From: Diogma glabrata
Taxonomy: Eukaryota; Arthropoda; Insecta; Diptera; Cylindrotomidae
Length of the DNA stretch: 64,000 nucleotides
Assembly: GCA_963693315.1 (NCBI GenBank)
Contig: OY856186.1
Location: forward strand, 380,263,678 to 380,327,677
Direction of reading: 5' to 3'
The notes under the pieces are model-generated. The model worked only from the letters and a program-made list of their open reading frames with translations, was not told the DNA's origin and ran no database searches. Below are positions 35,561-45,808 of this stretch, in pieces; position 1 is the first letter of the stretch, and every line of letters begins with the position of its first letter. A program made the position numbers and the translations under genes.

Positions 35561-35614
35561 TGACACCCGGGGCGGACCGCCCTCCCCCCCCGCCCCCCCC
35601 TAGCTACGCCTCTG

Positions 35615-35725
35615 GTTGTCACACTTGACAATGATGATACAAATATTGTACAGTAATACGTTGTAAAACTTGACACTGATGATTCCAATGTTGTATAAAA
35701 AAAATAAGTTAGATAGATATTGAAT
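35615..35725 (+). repeat. Continuation of the tandem array after the hAT
   Basis: After the second GTTGTCAC the words ACACTTGACAATGATGATAC and AATACGTTGTAAAACTTGAC resume the array of 24690-26060, confirming that the hAT landed within it. Confidence 0.75.
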
Positions 35726-35851
35726 ATAAGTTTTTGTTTCGGAAGAGGGCGGCAATGTCAAACAACAAAATCGCTACACGCACCGCTGGTCGGTGATAGT
35801 AGTATATTCTTGTGGTATTTTCGGAAATGAGTCGATAAATCCCTTAGTATA

Positions 35852-35947
35852 ATGGCGACCACATATAACATCAAACAAAACAAAATGGTTGTTTCGGAAC
35901 TGCATCAAAATGATCGCCCGCTGGAGGTAACCGCAGCATGCGTTCAG
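35852..35947 (+). CDS. Exon-like open frame with donor site (uncertain)
   Basis: ATG opens 32 codons (MATTYNIKQNK, then ELHQNDRPLEVTAACVQ) ending CAG/GTAATC, a plausible 5' splice site in phase 0. The next in-frame codons are ATC TAG. No partner exon is evident, and it lies just upstream of the LINE ORF1, so it could equally be 5' UTR or chance. Confidence 0.2.
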
Positions 35948-36111
35948 GTAATCTAGTTAGACCACACTCCAAAATGAATTTACTAACTAATTAATTCGCC
36001 ATAATACGATTAACATTGGTGAAGTGCAGATCATCAATTTTAATTTTTTCTAAAATTTGATAATAAAAATTGAGAGTTTGTTTTTGTGTTTTTTTTATAT
36101 ACATATATAAA

Positions 36112-37032
36112 ATGTCGAAATGCAAAATTTGTTGTGAAAAAGTTGATAGAGAAGTTAATAAAGTTATTTGCTCTAACTGCAGTGAAATATGGCATGCATC
36201 ATGTGCTAAATTTAAAGATACTGATTTAGTAAATTATAATAAAGATAAAAAAAAATGGTGTTGTGCTTTATGTGTTACTCAGAAGCAAACTGTTTTCAAG
36301 GATGGTACTCAAATGACTTCCAAACCACAATCAACGTTAGTTTGTGATGATCAGTTGGGCTCTGTGAATTTACATAATACGCTGGAGAGATACTTTAACG
36401 AGTTTGAAAATAAAATAAAGTTGTTTATAACACAACAATTTACCGCTTTTAGCAGTAGGCTCTCCGACATTGAAATTATTGTAGAGAAATATAATTTGTT
36501 GTTGACCGAAAATGAAAAACTTCAAAATAAAATTAATTCAATGGAACAACGTTTAGAACAAATCGAAACTAAATCTAAAATAAAATGTGTGGAAATTCAT
36601 GGTCTCCCAGAAAATAATACCAAAGTTTTTGATCAAGTTCTAGCAGTTTTTAACAAAGGTCTCAAATGCACTGTTAAAGGCGAATCAATTAAAGAATGCT
36701 ACAGAATGGGTAAACCAAACGTTAAAAAAAGTCGTGGAGTACTAGTACGTTTCTATGATAGAGAAGTGAGAGATAGTGTTCTTAATCAAAAATATGCTAT
36801 TAAAAAAATCAATGCTAAGGATATCGATGATGCTCTGGACAAAGACACGAAAATATTTGTTAACGAAAGTTTATCTCAATATAAAAAAAGTTTGTTCAAG
36901 GCTGCCAAGGATGTGAAAAGGGATAAGCATTTTTCGTATCTGTGGATTCGTCACAGCAAGATTATGATGCGTCGAGCTGAGGGTGAAAACATCATATTTA
37001 TTAACACCTTTTCTGACCTTGGCTCAATTTAA
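36112..37032 (+). CDS. LINE ORF1 protein with PHD finger and coiled coil, 306 aa
   Basis: RNA-binding/chaperone-type ORF1 of the LINE. ATG at 36112 is chosen because translation then starts MSKCKICCEK; the extension upstream is hydrophobic and ATG-less. Residues 4-54 form a C4HC3 PHD finger (CKICC, ICSNCSEIWHASC, WCCALC). Residues about 85-155 are helical/coiled coil (ending QNKINSMEQRLEQIETK). Residues about 160-245 resemble the RRM-like/FP-type region of LINE ORF1s (VEIHGLPENN, then RGVLVRFYDREVRDSVL). The stop is 68 nt before the ATG of ORF2. PHD-bearing ORF1s are known in CR1-related clades; here it probably aids RNP assembly or chromatin targeting (inference). Confidence 0.85.
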   Translation: MSKCKICCEKVDREVNKVICSNCSEIWHASCAKFKDTDLVNYNKDKKKWCCALCVTQKQTVFKDGTQMTSKPQSTLVCDDQLGSVNLHNTLERYFNEFENKIKLFITQQFTAFSSRLSDIEIIVEKYNLLLTENEKLQNKINSMEQRLEQIETKSKIKCVEIHGLPENNTKVFDQVLAVFNKGLKCTVKGESIKECYRMGKPNVKKSRGVLVRFYDREVRDSVLNQKYAIKKINAKDIDDALDKDTKIFVNESLSQYKKSLFKAAKDVKRDKHFSYLWIRHSKIMMRRAEGENIIFINTFSDLGSI

Positions 37033-37100
37033 ACGTTTAAACGTTTAATTTTTAATTTCTTTTAGTTACTGTTTAAGTATAAATTATAAAATAACATAAT

Positions 37101-40085
37101 ATGATTTTTTCTTCTTCGTCGTCTGTAAATATGCAAAATAATCAAATCGATAATCTATCTCAAATTAATCAAAATGATGATTTAATCTCTTCTCAAAATT
37201 GCTCTCATAATGATGATATTAAGGTAAACATTAATGATTTTTTAATTGTTCATCAAAATATAAATAGTCTACGTACTAATTTTGATAATTTTATTTTGTA
37301 TGTATCAACTCTCTCTCATTTGCCAAATATAATTGCATTATCGGAAATTTGGATAATGGATAATGAAGTAAACAAGTATATTCTACCTAATTATAAATTA
37401 TTGCATAACTGCAACGAATCATATAGATCTGGTGGTGTTGTTATATATATTCGTAAAGATGTTACTTTTATTGGCTCTGGTACGATTTTAATGGAGTTTG
37501 CAGATTGTTTAAAGGTTGATTTTCAAATAAATAAAGAAATATGTAGTCTTATCTGTATGTATAGATTTCACAAACCTATTAGACCGTTTTTAAATGAATT
37601 TAAAATCAAGTTGGAAGGTCTAAGGGATAAAAACCTAATTTTATTAGGTGACATCAACATTAACTTATTAAAACCTGATTTAGCTGATGAATATGTTTCG
37701 TTGATGTCATCTTTTGGATTTACATCTTTGATAAATGAATCAACTCGACTTCCAAGCATGACTTGTTTAGATCATATTTTTGTTAGACATAAAAACTTTA
37801 TAAATTTTCCCTTGGAAGCTGGCGTTATAAATAATAGTATATCAGACCACTGTTTAACCTATTTAAAACTGGATGGTCCGTTATGTGGCTCGAAAATAGT
37901 GGCAAACAACCCTAAAATTGAACTAGAGAAATTAAATTTCCACCTTCTGTATCAGAACCTATCACAAGAATCATGGTCTGATGTTTATTCTGAAAATGAT
38001 CCCTCTGTGGCCTTTGATAAATTTATTGATATCCTCAATTATCATTGTAATTCTTGTAAATCGGTTGAAAGTAAAATGAAAAACAAGAGATTGAAACCTT
38101 GGATAACTTATAAATTGTGTATGAATATCAATAAACGTAGTAAGTTATTAAAAAAGCTAAAACAACATCCAAAAAATATTAGACTTAAAACTTATGTTAA
38201 AAACTATTGCAAAAAAGTCTCCCTTGATACTCATGCAAGTAAAATAAAATATTATAAAGATAAATTGGCTAACTCTAACGGTAATATTAAACAGCAATGG
38301 AATACTATTAATCGGTTCCTTGGGATCGAAAGACAGGATAGTAATATTGATAAACTTCAGTGTAAAAATGGTGAAATATCTGACAATGTGGTAACCATTG
38401 CAAATGAACTGAATGATTTTTTTGTTAATATACCGAATAAGTTAAAAGCTAAAATGGTCGAAAAGATAGCCCCTTCTAAATATCCAAATTTTGTTTCTAC
38501 ATTCAATCAATCAAAAACATTTTTCTTAAATCCAGTTACTAGTGATGAAATAAGTCAAGTAATTAAATCACTAAAAAATCAAAACTCAAAAGGAGTAGAC
38601 GGCTTTAGTAATATTACCATTAAACGCATATCAATGTATATAGTTGAGGTGGTTGCCTATATAACCAATTTAAGTTTTGAGACTGGAATTTTTCCTGAGA
38701 AGCTTAAGTGCGCAACTATTAAACCTCTTTACAAAACTGGTAATCCAACTGATCCAGGGAATTATAGACCTATTTCGTTACTATCCGTTTTTTCAAAAAT
38801 AATAGAAAAAGCAATGAAATCTCGGATACTTAGCTTTCTCTCGGCTACAAAATTTCTCAATCCAAATCAGTTTGGCTTTCAAATTGGTGTTAGCACGGAG
38901 GATGCTTTGATTTGTTTTCTTAAATCGCTTTATGAAGCATTAAACGACTCTAAAAAAGTAGCAGCAATATTCATAGACATTACTAAAGCCTTTGATATGG
39001 TTGACCATTCAATCCTCTTGTCAAAACTCTGGGATGCAGGCTTTAGGGGTGTAGTATACAGATGGTTAAAATCATATTTATCTAACAGACCACAGAGAGT
39101 CTTCCTTAATAACGTATATAGTGACATTTGTTATTCTAACGTTGGAGTTCCACAAGGGTCAGTTCTTGGTACTATTTTGTTCCTTATCTATATTAATACA
39201 TTGTTCGACTTACCTTTTAAAGGGAAGTTTACTGCCTTTGCAGATGATACTTCTTTCTTGTATGAGAGTAATAGTAATGCCGAACTTATTGAATATATGG
39301 AAAACGATCTAAAAATTCTTCGGCAATGGTTTACAATACACTCGCTTGTTCTCAGTACAAAGACTAAAACAATGAAATTTAGTATTACAAGAACCCTGTC
39401 TTCTAACTTAAACCTCAAGTATCATTCATTATACTGCGTAACCAATAACTGTAACGATCAGTGTATTAATATTACATGCGTTCCTTTCTATAAATACTTA
39501 GGCATTACTATTGATTCTCAACTCAATTGGAAAGAACATGTCTCCATTTTGAACAAATCACTGAAATTTTCAATCAGGAATCTTTACAATCTTAGCCAAA
39601 TATGCCCTCATGAAGTTATTAAAGCTTTTTACTTTGCACTTATTCATTCAAAGCTAGAGTACGGACTAGCTTGTTGGGGTGGTGCGTATTTGTGTAATAT
39701 CAAACCGGCTGTAATATTACAAAAACATGCTATTAGAATCATATCAAAGAAAAGAAAAATGGAGCACAGCTTTCCACTTTTTCAGCAGGCCAACATTTTA
39801 CCACTAAGACATCTTTATATATATAAAGTCTTAAACATTTTTTTCAGAAGATCTGGGTCTTTTCGTAATAATAATAGTAATTTACGAAATGCTGGTCGCT
39901 TCATAATACCACGTGCTAAGAAACAACACTTCACCAGATTTTATTTATGTACAGCGCCTAGATTTTTTAATCAAATACCACCATTGATTAGAACGGAAGT
40001 AATATTATCTAAGTTTCTTAGAGATGTAAAAAAATGGCTTATGAGTTTGAGTGATGTAAATTTCCTATTCAATCCTGTGGTTTAA
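37101..40085 (+). CDS. LINE ORF2: AP endonuclease plus reverse transcriptase, 994 aa
   Basis: Nicks target DNA and copies the LINE RNA by target-primed reverse transcription. ATG at 37101. Endonuclease (about residues 45-255): HQNINSLR, ALSEIW (catalytic Glu), MYRFHKP, LLGDININLL (about 182) and ISDHCLTYLK (about 247). RT (about residues 500-800): IKPLYKTGNPTDPGNYRPIS, FIDITKAFDMVDHSIL, GVPQGSVLGTILFLIYIN, FADDTSFLY (catalytic Asp pair, about 712) and YLGITIDSQLNW. C-terminal region LEYGLACWGGA, then QKHAIRIISKK. All signature residues are present and the frame is unbroken, so this copy may be a live source element. Clade (CR1/L2/Daphne-like) is inferred from domain order. Confidence 0.93.
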   Translation: MIFSSSSSVNMQNNQIDNLSQINQNDDLISSQNCSHNDDIKVNINDFLIVHQNINSLRTNFDNFILYVSTLSHLPNIIALSEIWIMDNEVNKYILPNYKLLHNCNESYRSGGVVIYIRKDVTFIGSGTILMEFADCLKVDFQINKEICSLICMYRFHKPIRPFLNEFKIKLEGLRDKNLILLGDININLLKPDLADEYVSLMSSFGFTSLINESTRLPSMTCLDHIFVRHKNFINFPLEAGVINNSISDHCLTYLKLDGPLCGSKIVANNPKIELEKLNFHLLYQNLSQESWSDVYSENDPSVAFDKFIDILNYHCNSCKSVESKMKNKRLKPWITYKLCMNINKRSKLLKKLKQHPKNIRLKTYVKNYCKKVSLDTHASKIKYYKDKLANSNGNIKQQWNTINRFLGIERQDSNIDKLQCKNGEISDNVVTIANELNDFFVNIPNKLKAKMVEKIAPSKYPNFVSTFNQSKTFFLNPVTSDEISQVIKSLKNQNSKGVDGFSNITIKRISMYIVEVVAYITNLSFETGIFPEKLKCATIKPLYKTGNPTDPGNYRPISLLSVFSKIIEKAMKSRILSFLSATKFLNPNQFGFQIGVSTEDALICFLKSLYEALNDSKKVAAIFIDITKAFDMVDHSILLSKLWDAGFRGVVYRWLKSYLSNRPQRVFLNNVYSDICYSNVGVPQGSVLGTILFLIYINTLFDLPFKGKFTAFADDTSFLYESNSNAELIEYMENDLKILRQWFTIHSLVLSTKTKTMKFSITRTLSSNLNLKYHSLYCVTNNCNDQCINITCVPFYKYLGITIDSQLNWKEHVSILNKSLKFSIRNLYNLSQICPHEVIKAFYFALIHSKLEYGLACWGGAYLCNIKPAVILQKHAIRIISKKRKMEHSFPLFQQANILPLRHLYIYKVLNIFFRRSGSFRNNNSNLRNAGRFIIPRAKKQHFTRFYLCTAPRFFNQIPPLIRTEVILSKFLRDVKKWLMSLSDVNFLFNPVV

Positions 40086-40560
40086 ATTCAAAGCATCTAA
40101 AAATTTTTTGTTTTTGCTATTTATCTCTTTTTTCTTTTTTTTAAGCATTATTTCATATATCATTTAAATTAAAATATTGTGTTTAAGTAAGAAATAGTTA
40201 ACAAATTAAAACTCAACAAGCACAAAATATAATATACGAACAAATTTAAACATGCACTGCACTGCATCTTATACTATTATGATGTGACATTCAGTACTAG
40301 TGGTACCACTAAGGAATGTCACTAATTTCCAAATTAGAATCAAAATGTGATTATATATTTGCATATTTTAAGAATGATGTTAGTAGTTATTTGATAATTT
40401 CTAATAATTTTTTAATAAGTTTAATCTTACTATGTATAGCTCAGTTTAATTATTAATTTTGTAATATGTATTACATTTTGAAATATGTACCTTAAATCTA
40501 ACACATGTATAAAGAAACATTTTGGAAATAAAAAATAAATAAATAAAAAAATAAATAAAT

Positions 40561-41800
40561 TTTCTTTGCTATCAGTTAGTTAACACCAAAATGCAACCAT
40601 GACTTTTTATTATCCCGATTTTTGATTATCTCCCCCCCCCCCCCCCCATGGAAACATTTGTAATGAATATATCAAGTTTAAATATTTATTATAACCATCG
40701 GTATATAGTTCATTCAGCAAAATTTTACAATCAAAACTTAGAAGCTAGTAATAACTCGGCAAAACTTACTCGTTTGTTATTTGGCTTATATTAACATGAA
40801 TCTGACTCATTACATTTTTCATTTGTTTTGCATTACACTAGTCACGATATATCTACGTTAATCTTATTTACACAGGTTTGTTTCCAGGTTTAGACTAAAT
40901 TATCTTTTCGTTTGTATCATTTAAATTACTTTTCTGCTAACTTACATTAATATTAGTTTTAAATTAAATTAAATTAAAACAAAACACGACAAACAAAAAT
41001 GCGCACAAAACATTTACCACACGTAGCTGTCAAAAAAAACAACAGCTGTCCCGCACAAAATTATATTCATTGACTAAGAGGCTAAGAATTGTACAGTCGT
41101 TCCTTATATAGCCAAAATTTCAAGATCGAAAAACTCGAATACAGGGTTTCTGAGGCAAGGCAATTAATTTATATTATGTAAATAAAAGTTAGGACCTTGT
41201 TTTTGTTATTAACACAAAACTGTTACTTTTGTACTATTTAACATTGCAAAAAAATTATTTTGCGAAATAAATCATTTACGACACACTAATAATAATTATC
41301 AATGAATTAGAATGAATTAAACGTAAGTTTAATCGATTTTATGATGTTCATGTATTACAAAACAACAATCTACAACAGTATTACAGTGAAATTCAGATCC
41401 ATAACGGAAAGACAATTTGATAAAAAAAATACCCATACAGGAAATCGAACGCATAACAGATTGTAGGATATTAATTCTTTTTATTGCAACGGTTGGACAA
41501 ATACGCACAGCTGTTTTTAGGTTTGAAAACTTCGTTGTTCGAATATGGTTAGTGTTCAGAGACATCAGACTTCAGCAGTATGGCGAAATAAGGCGGATGG
41601 AAACGCAGTATGAATCAATATTAGGGGATTGCAAAATTAAATATTAATGTATATATATATAAAAAAAACTATGGGTTACTGAGACTATAAGGAAATATGA
41701 CTATCGATGGTGGATGGATGAGAAACTATTATGAGCTACATATGTTAATGAAAATGTCAACCACTGAATCAGAGACTATAATACACTACGTTCAGGCGTT
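40561..41800. other. No supported gene
   Basis: AT-rich. Contains a C run of about 17 at 40631-40647. On the minus strand GGCTATATAAGG (41118-41107), followed by GACAGCTGTTGTTTTTT and similar words, matches 58950-58860 on the same strand and is probably a shared repeat fragment. GGAAATCGAACGC near 41439 is only a weak B-box-like word. Confidence 0.4.
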
Positions 41801-41808
41801 GTCCCAGA

Positions 41809-42081
41809 CTATTCATTACAGGATTCTAAAATTGAGGAATTAACAGCACCAGCCAAAATTTGATGGACAAAAATAACGTCAGCTATTTCACGACGTTTCT
41901 GCAGACTGTGCAAACCAAGAAGACTAAGTCGATCCAGATATGGAGGCAAATTGTATGGATCAGCCCAAGGAAGACTACTAAGTGCAAAACGCACAGACCT
42001 GCGTTGGAGAGCTTCTATTCTATTGATATGTACGTGGTGATAAGGTGACCAGGAAAAACACGTGCGTTCCTGAAAAAACAC
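41809..42081 (-). pseudogene. LINE reverse transcriptase C-terminal fragment (Jockey/CR1-like)
   Basis: Reads FSWSPYHHVHINRIEALQRR, SVRFALSSLPW, NLPPYLDRLSLLGLHSLQKR and REIADVIFVHQIL, the conserved region after RT in many insect LINEs. Only this segment is present: no RT core and no 3' tail could be joined. Confidence 0.75.
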
Positions 42082-42089
42082 GTGCGAAA

Positions 42090-43060
42090 CACTGTAAAAG
42101 TGGTCTCCGTCGGTAATCGACTCCGGTATCCTTGAATTTTAAGGCTTATGTTGAAACAACTAAGCTAGTTCGGTGGCAATGTGACTTTACTAAAATTACT
42201 CCTTCAACGTAAATACAAATATATACGATCTGTTTTAGCATAAGGGTATTATAATACTTTGAACAGGTCTTAGCTTGAACCTTCTATCCATGTCCAAAGT
42301 TATTGTTTTTGGTTTTTCACTTGAAACTTAGCATATAATAATTGAAATTCTATGAACACCAATAAAATCTAGAAATATGATACAAATAGCATCAAAACGG
42401 TTTTAGAAAATCTTGTGACCAAACATTTTTCGTATGCTCATTTTAATAATTTATTTAGAGTTATTGATATTTTTCTACATCGCTTATAATCCTTCAACAA
42501 AAAATCAATTCAAATCCTTATCAAAAACAAATTAGTTATTCAACGAAAATACAATTTCGATCAAAATCCATAATTTTTTCTGTTCTTGTTATACATATTT
42601 GTTAAAATTTTCATTTTGTTGTTGATTTTTTTTTGTGTTGTCGATTTACTGCTGCCCAACAATTCAATTCACTGCATTGTGAAAAAAAAAAATATTTCGC
42701 TAAAATAAATATTGAACTGAATAATAGAAAACAGTAACAAAAAAAGTATACCGGGACCAGACTAGAATAAATATTTAGTTTTTGATTTATTGGTAAAATT
42801 CAGAAGTTTAGAGGAAGTTGATTAGAATTAAACAAATTTGTTTTTAAATTGGAATAGAAACAAGTAGAAACAGATAGAAAATTTTAGCAAAAACATTGTT
42901 GTGTGAATATTTTGCTTAATTGGAGCAAGTTGCTGTTATGGAGGAAAAGGAAGCATATGCTACTTGATGAAACGGTGGTGCTACTTTTCTCGAACGATCT
43001 TTTATAAAAGTGGAATATTAATAACCATCGATAGCTTTAGAAATAGTTAATAGCGACTGT
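42090..43060. other. No supported gene
   Basis: AT-rich sequence rich in A and T runs; no domain, RNA gene or repeat border was recognised. Confidence 0.4.
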
Positions 43061-43065
43061 TCTCC

Positions 43066-43215
43066 CGTCCGTATGTGTGTGGTCTGTATGTAGGCAAAAC
43101 ATCTATAAAACAGCATCACCAATTGAACCCTAAATTTTTCACTGGAATCTTACGGCAAAATCACCTATGACATTGATTTTCAGAGCTGCCGGTCAATTTA
43201 GACCACAATAGTTTT
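43066..43215 (+). repeat. Direct repeat copy 1 flanking an R1-like fragment
   Basis: GTGTGTGGTCTGTATGTAG, then ATTGAACC(C)TAAATT, CTTA.G..AAATCACCTATG and TTTTCAGAGCTGCCGGTCAA. The same order occurs at 44978-45220. Confidence 0.6.
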
Positions 43216-43689
43216 GATTTAACCACAAGGCATTGGCCGTGTACATTTCATCCGGTGTGTGATGCAGCATTCATTCTTCAAATGGACAATGTTTTTTTTA
43301 ATTCCTCCAGAATACTGGGTACCGTCAATTACCGATGTTTTTACGTGGCATAGATACTTAACAAGTGCTTTAAAGATATTTTGCAATATATTTGGTGCCA
43401 ATATTAGACCACTCTATGGTATTGGCATACATTCAACCATATACACCAGCATCTTTGTGTCCAACTATTTGATTTGTCATCCATTTTGCTGCGCCTTCCG
43501 CTTGAAATGGTTGCTTTCAAACTGCTGTGGTGGCTTTGTTTCAACTATAATAAAACGCTGATCACTTTGCATGTACTAGTCAGACACCCTTTATTGTGCT
43601 TCTCTTGGGAGTGTTTCACTTGCAAAAGTGAATTCGATAATCGAACCTGCTCTTCACAAACCCATCATGCTGACGACTAGATCTACGTT

Positions 43690-44790
43690 CAAATGGGAGA
43701 GCATTACAGGTCCATAATAGCAACTTTGCTTGTCCTGTCTGCAACCCAGTTCCCATGGGCAACGAGAGTTCTATTTTCTTCGCAAATCAATGCCACGTCC
43801 ACTTGCTGGTCTCGGACGGTCTGTGTCAGTAGATCTTGTGCAACCTCGCAGTGGTTAAGATTCATCTGGATACACCTAAAAATATTAGAAGGCTGGGCAT
43901 CTACTGCCTCCTGTAGAATTCTCACTAGCGTCTGTGGTTTCTGGCAGGCAAAGAGCACATTTGTGGGGCTTTTTACAATTTTTCGATTTGTATTCTTTTC
44001 CTCTGCATTTAAAATCCCGTTAAATCCACATCCGTTTTACAGTGCCTTGCAACATGACCGTAATCAAGGCATCTGAAACAGCGTGTTGAAGTGATTCGCT
44101 TGCGTAGTCTGCTCCGATTCGGATGTGTCCAGGCGGAACAAGCGCATGCGCTGATTGTTCAGACAGCCTGATTATTGCCGTCTGATTCACGTTTCGCATT
44201 GTCCTCAAAGATTTCATTGCATTTGTTTGGATAGACCCAATTGTAGGAAATTGAGTCTGGATTGCAATGCAAATATCTTCTTCCGTTGTTACCTCATCTT
44301 TGTCGCAACATTCTATAAAAATTCTTGACACAACGATCTAACACTCTCCGAGTCTCTGAGTGCTAGCTCTGCGTGATTAATTCCCTTCGCCACAACCTTT
44401 GAAAATTATGTTTTTACTCGTTTTCGGCATTGCTAGATATATGAGTGCGCTCCGTCAGATTTTGCTTTGCGCTTTTTGTAGTGGCTCTCGCTTAATCCAA
44501 CGCTTGTTTTTAATGGTAACCTTGTCGTTTTACTGCTCCTGCTAAACGTTGTCTTTGGCTTCTTCAGGTTATCGCTTGTAGTAGGTACAGCAGCCATGTT
44601 TGCCACCACTGTATCATTGCAATCCCAGGGTTTTGGGAACTAGAAGCCGACTTGCTCATTCCCTACAGTCGCAGGTACGTGGGTTCCTGTTCCCTATACA
44701 CCGGAAGATTTTATCCAAAAATACTCTCCATATTGTTTCATTTTCGCATTTTTTTTTTCTCTTAGCATTTTAGACCTACTGCTAGATGAA
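43690..44790 (-). pseudogene. R1-like LINE fragment: ORF1 end and endonuclease start
   Basis: At 44331-44020 an ORF1 segment (RIFIECCDKDE, then FPTIGSIQTNAMKS) matches the gag-like domain of R1-type ORF1s. In another frame at about 44085-44040 the minus strand gives CFRCLDYGHVARHC, a CCHC knuckle. At 43958-43704 the endonuclease begins FRCIQMNLNHCEVAQDLLTQ, then VDVALICEE, typical of R1-clade endonucleases. Frame changes between these parts and loss of everything downstream make it a truncated pseudogene. Confidence 0.75.
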
Positions 44791-44977
44791 AATAAGCAGC
44801 TGCTTCTAACGTGAGCAAAGACACCAGTGAGCCGTTCACTGTGGGTCAGACGCTCTTACATTTGATTTTGTTGTGTTCTTGGTCGGGGACTGCTTATTAG
44901 TGTAGCCGCAACTCAGTTTCATACTATCAATTCACTATCCATTCCCCCACCTGTGACCTCCACAGTAGCTTGAAGCC

Positions 44978-45220
44978 CTGTGCGTGTGTGTGTGGTCTGT
45001 ATGTAGACCAAATATTTCAAAAAATGCTTGACTTATTGAACCATAAATTGTTCACAGTTATCTTAGGTAAATATCACCTATGGCTTGGATTTTCAAATCC
45101 ACAATGCTGCAGATCCGTAGATATTCCCTCCATATAAGAGCCAGCCTTTTTTGGCCAATACATCTTATGGCATTGATCCTTGGAACTGCAGGTCAATGGT
45201 GACCTCTAATCCGAGAGAGT
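44978..45220 (+). repeat. Direct repeat copy 2 flanking an R1-like fragment
   Basis: Same words as 43066-43215: GTGTGTGTGGTCTGTATGTA, CTTATTGAACCATAAATTGT, CACCTATGG.TTG and, further on, GGCATTGATCC..GAACTGCAGGTCAA. It may be an extended or partly duplicated version. Confidence 0.6.
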
Positions 45221-45240
45221 GGATGGGTGTCTAAAGGGGG

Positions 45241-45805
45241 GTTAGAAACTGCTTTATCTTTTCACCCCAAATTTGGTACACAGGTGATTAGGCCAATATA
45301 TAATATTGTATTGATTTTCAGATCCTAAATTAAAAAAACTAAAGTAGAGTCAAGTTTTTATTGAAAAAAATGTATTTCCATTAAATAACAAAAAAAAATT
45401 GATAAAAAGATACTTCTTTGCTTCTTACAAAAATAAATACAAAAAATATGTACATAAATCACCAACAGGAAAAAAAATATGTGAAATAAAAAAGAAAGAA
45501 AACAACAACAAAAAGCATAAGAAAACTGGATAACCGCAAAACATTTCTTCAATTAAAAAACTGAAAAAAAAATTGCAGGGGTCGTAAAAATCCTCTAAAT
45601 GCATTCTAAATTTTATTTCATAATGACGACACAACGTTTTATTGTGCATTTAAACTATGTGCTTAAATCGGTCTTAAACTGTTAGATTGTTAGAAGGTCT
45701 TGAAATTTAAATGTCTGTAGAGACCATCTTTTAATAACTCACTAAAATGTCCGTATATTTTGATTGAATTAACCGAATATCGTGATTTTATACTTGTTTA
45801 AAAGG
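45241..45805. other. No supported gene
   Basis: AT-rich; A-rich runs at 45360-45580 create spurious Phe/Leu-rich minus-strand frames. Nothing recognised. Confidence 0.4.
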
Positions 45806-45808
45806 TAT

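Larger units (their letters stand above)
26061..35614 (-). mobile_element. hAT (Tip100-type) transposon, 9.55 kb, with nested elements
   Basis: Left end CAGTGGCGTAGCTAG (26061-26075) and right end CTAGCTACGCCTCTG (35600-35614) are 15-bp inverted repeats with one mismatch; both continue inwards into GGGTGACACCCGGGGCGG. Flanks are identical 8-bp duplications GTTGTCAC (26053-26060 and 35615-35622). It carries an open transposase on the minus strand (32798-30393), a nested LINE (26665-30255) with a fold-back inside it, and a 77-bp subterminal array (34708-35560). Without the LINE the element would be about 6 kb. Identical target duplications and an open transposase suggest a fairly young insertion. 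Confidence 0.92.
35960..40560 (+). mobile_element. CR1-group LINE with two open ORFs
   Basis: Contains ORF1 (36112-37032) and ORF2 (37101-40085), both open, then a 3' UTR ending in A-rich short repeats (AAATAAATAAATAAAAAAAT, about 40525-40560), as CR1/L2-related elements often do. The 5' border is not defined; 35960 is approximate. No target duplication was identified. Confidence 0.85.

Noticed and set aside
40631..40647. C homopolymer as a regulatory element
   Set aside because: Simple homopolymer in AT-rich sequence; no supporting context.
41420..41470. Possible B-box/tRNA-like sequence
   Set aside because: Only one weak word, no A box at a proper distance.
43219..43680. Plus-strand frames of 68-100 aa
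   Set aside because: No domain; they overlap the direct repeat and an antisense LINE remnant.
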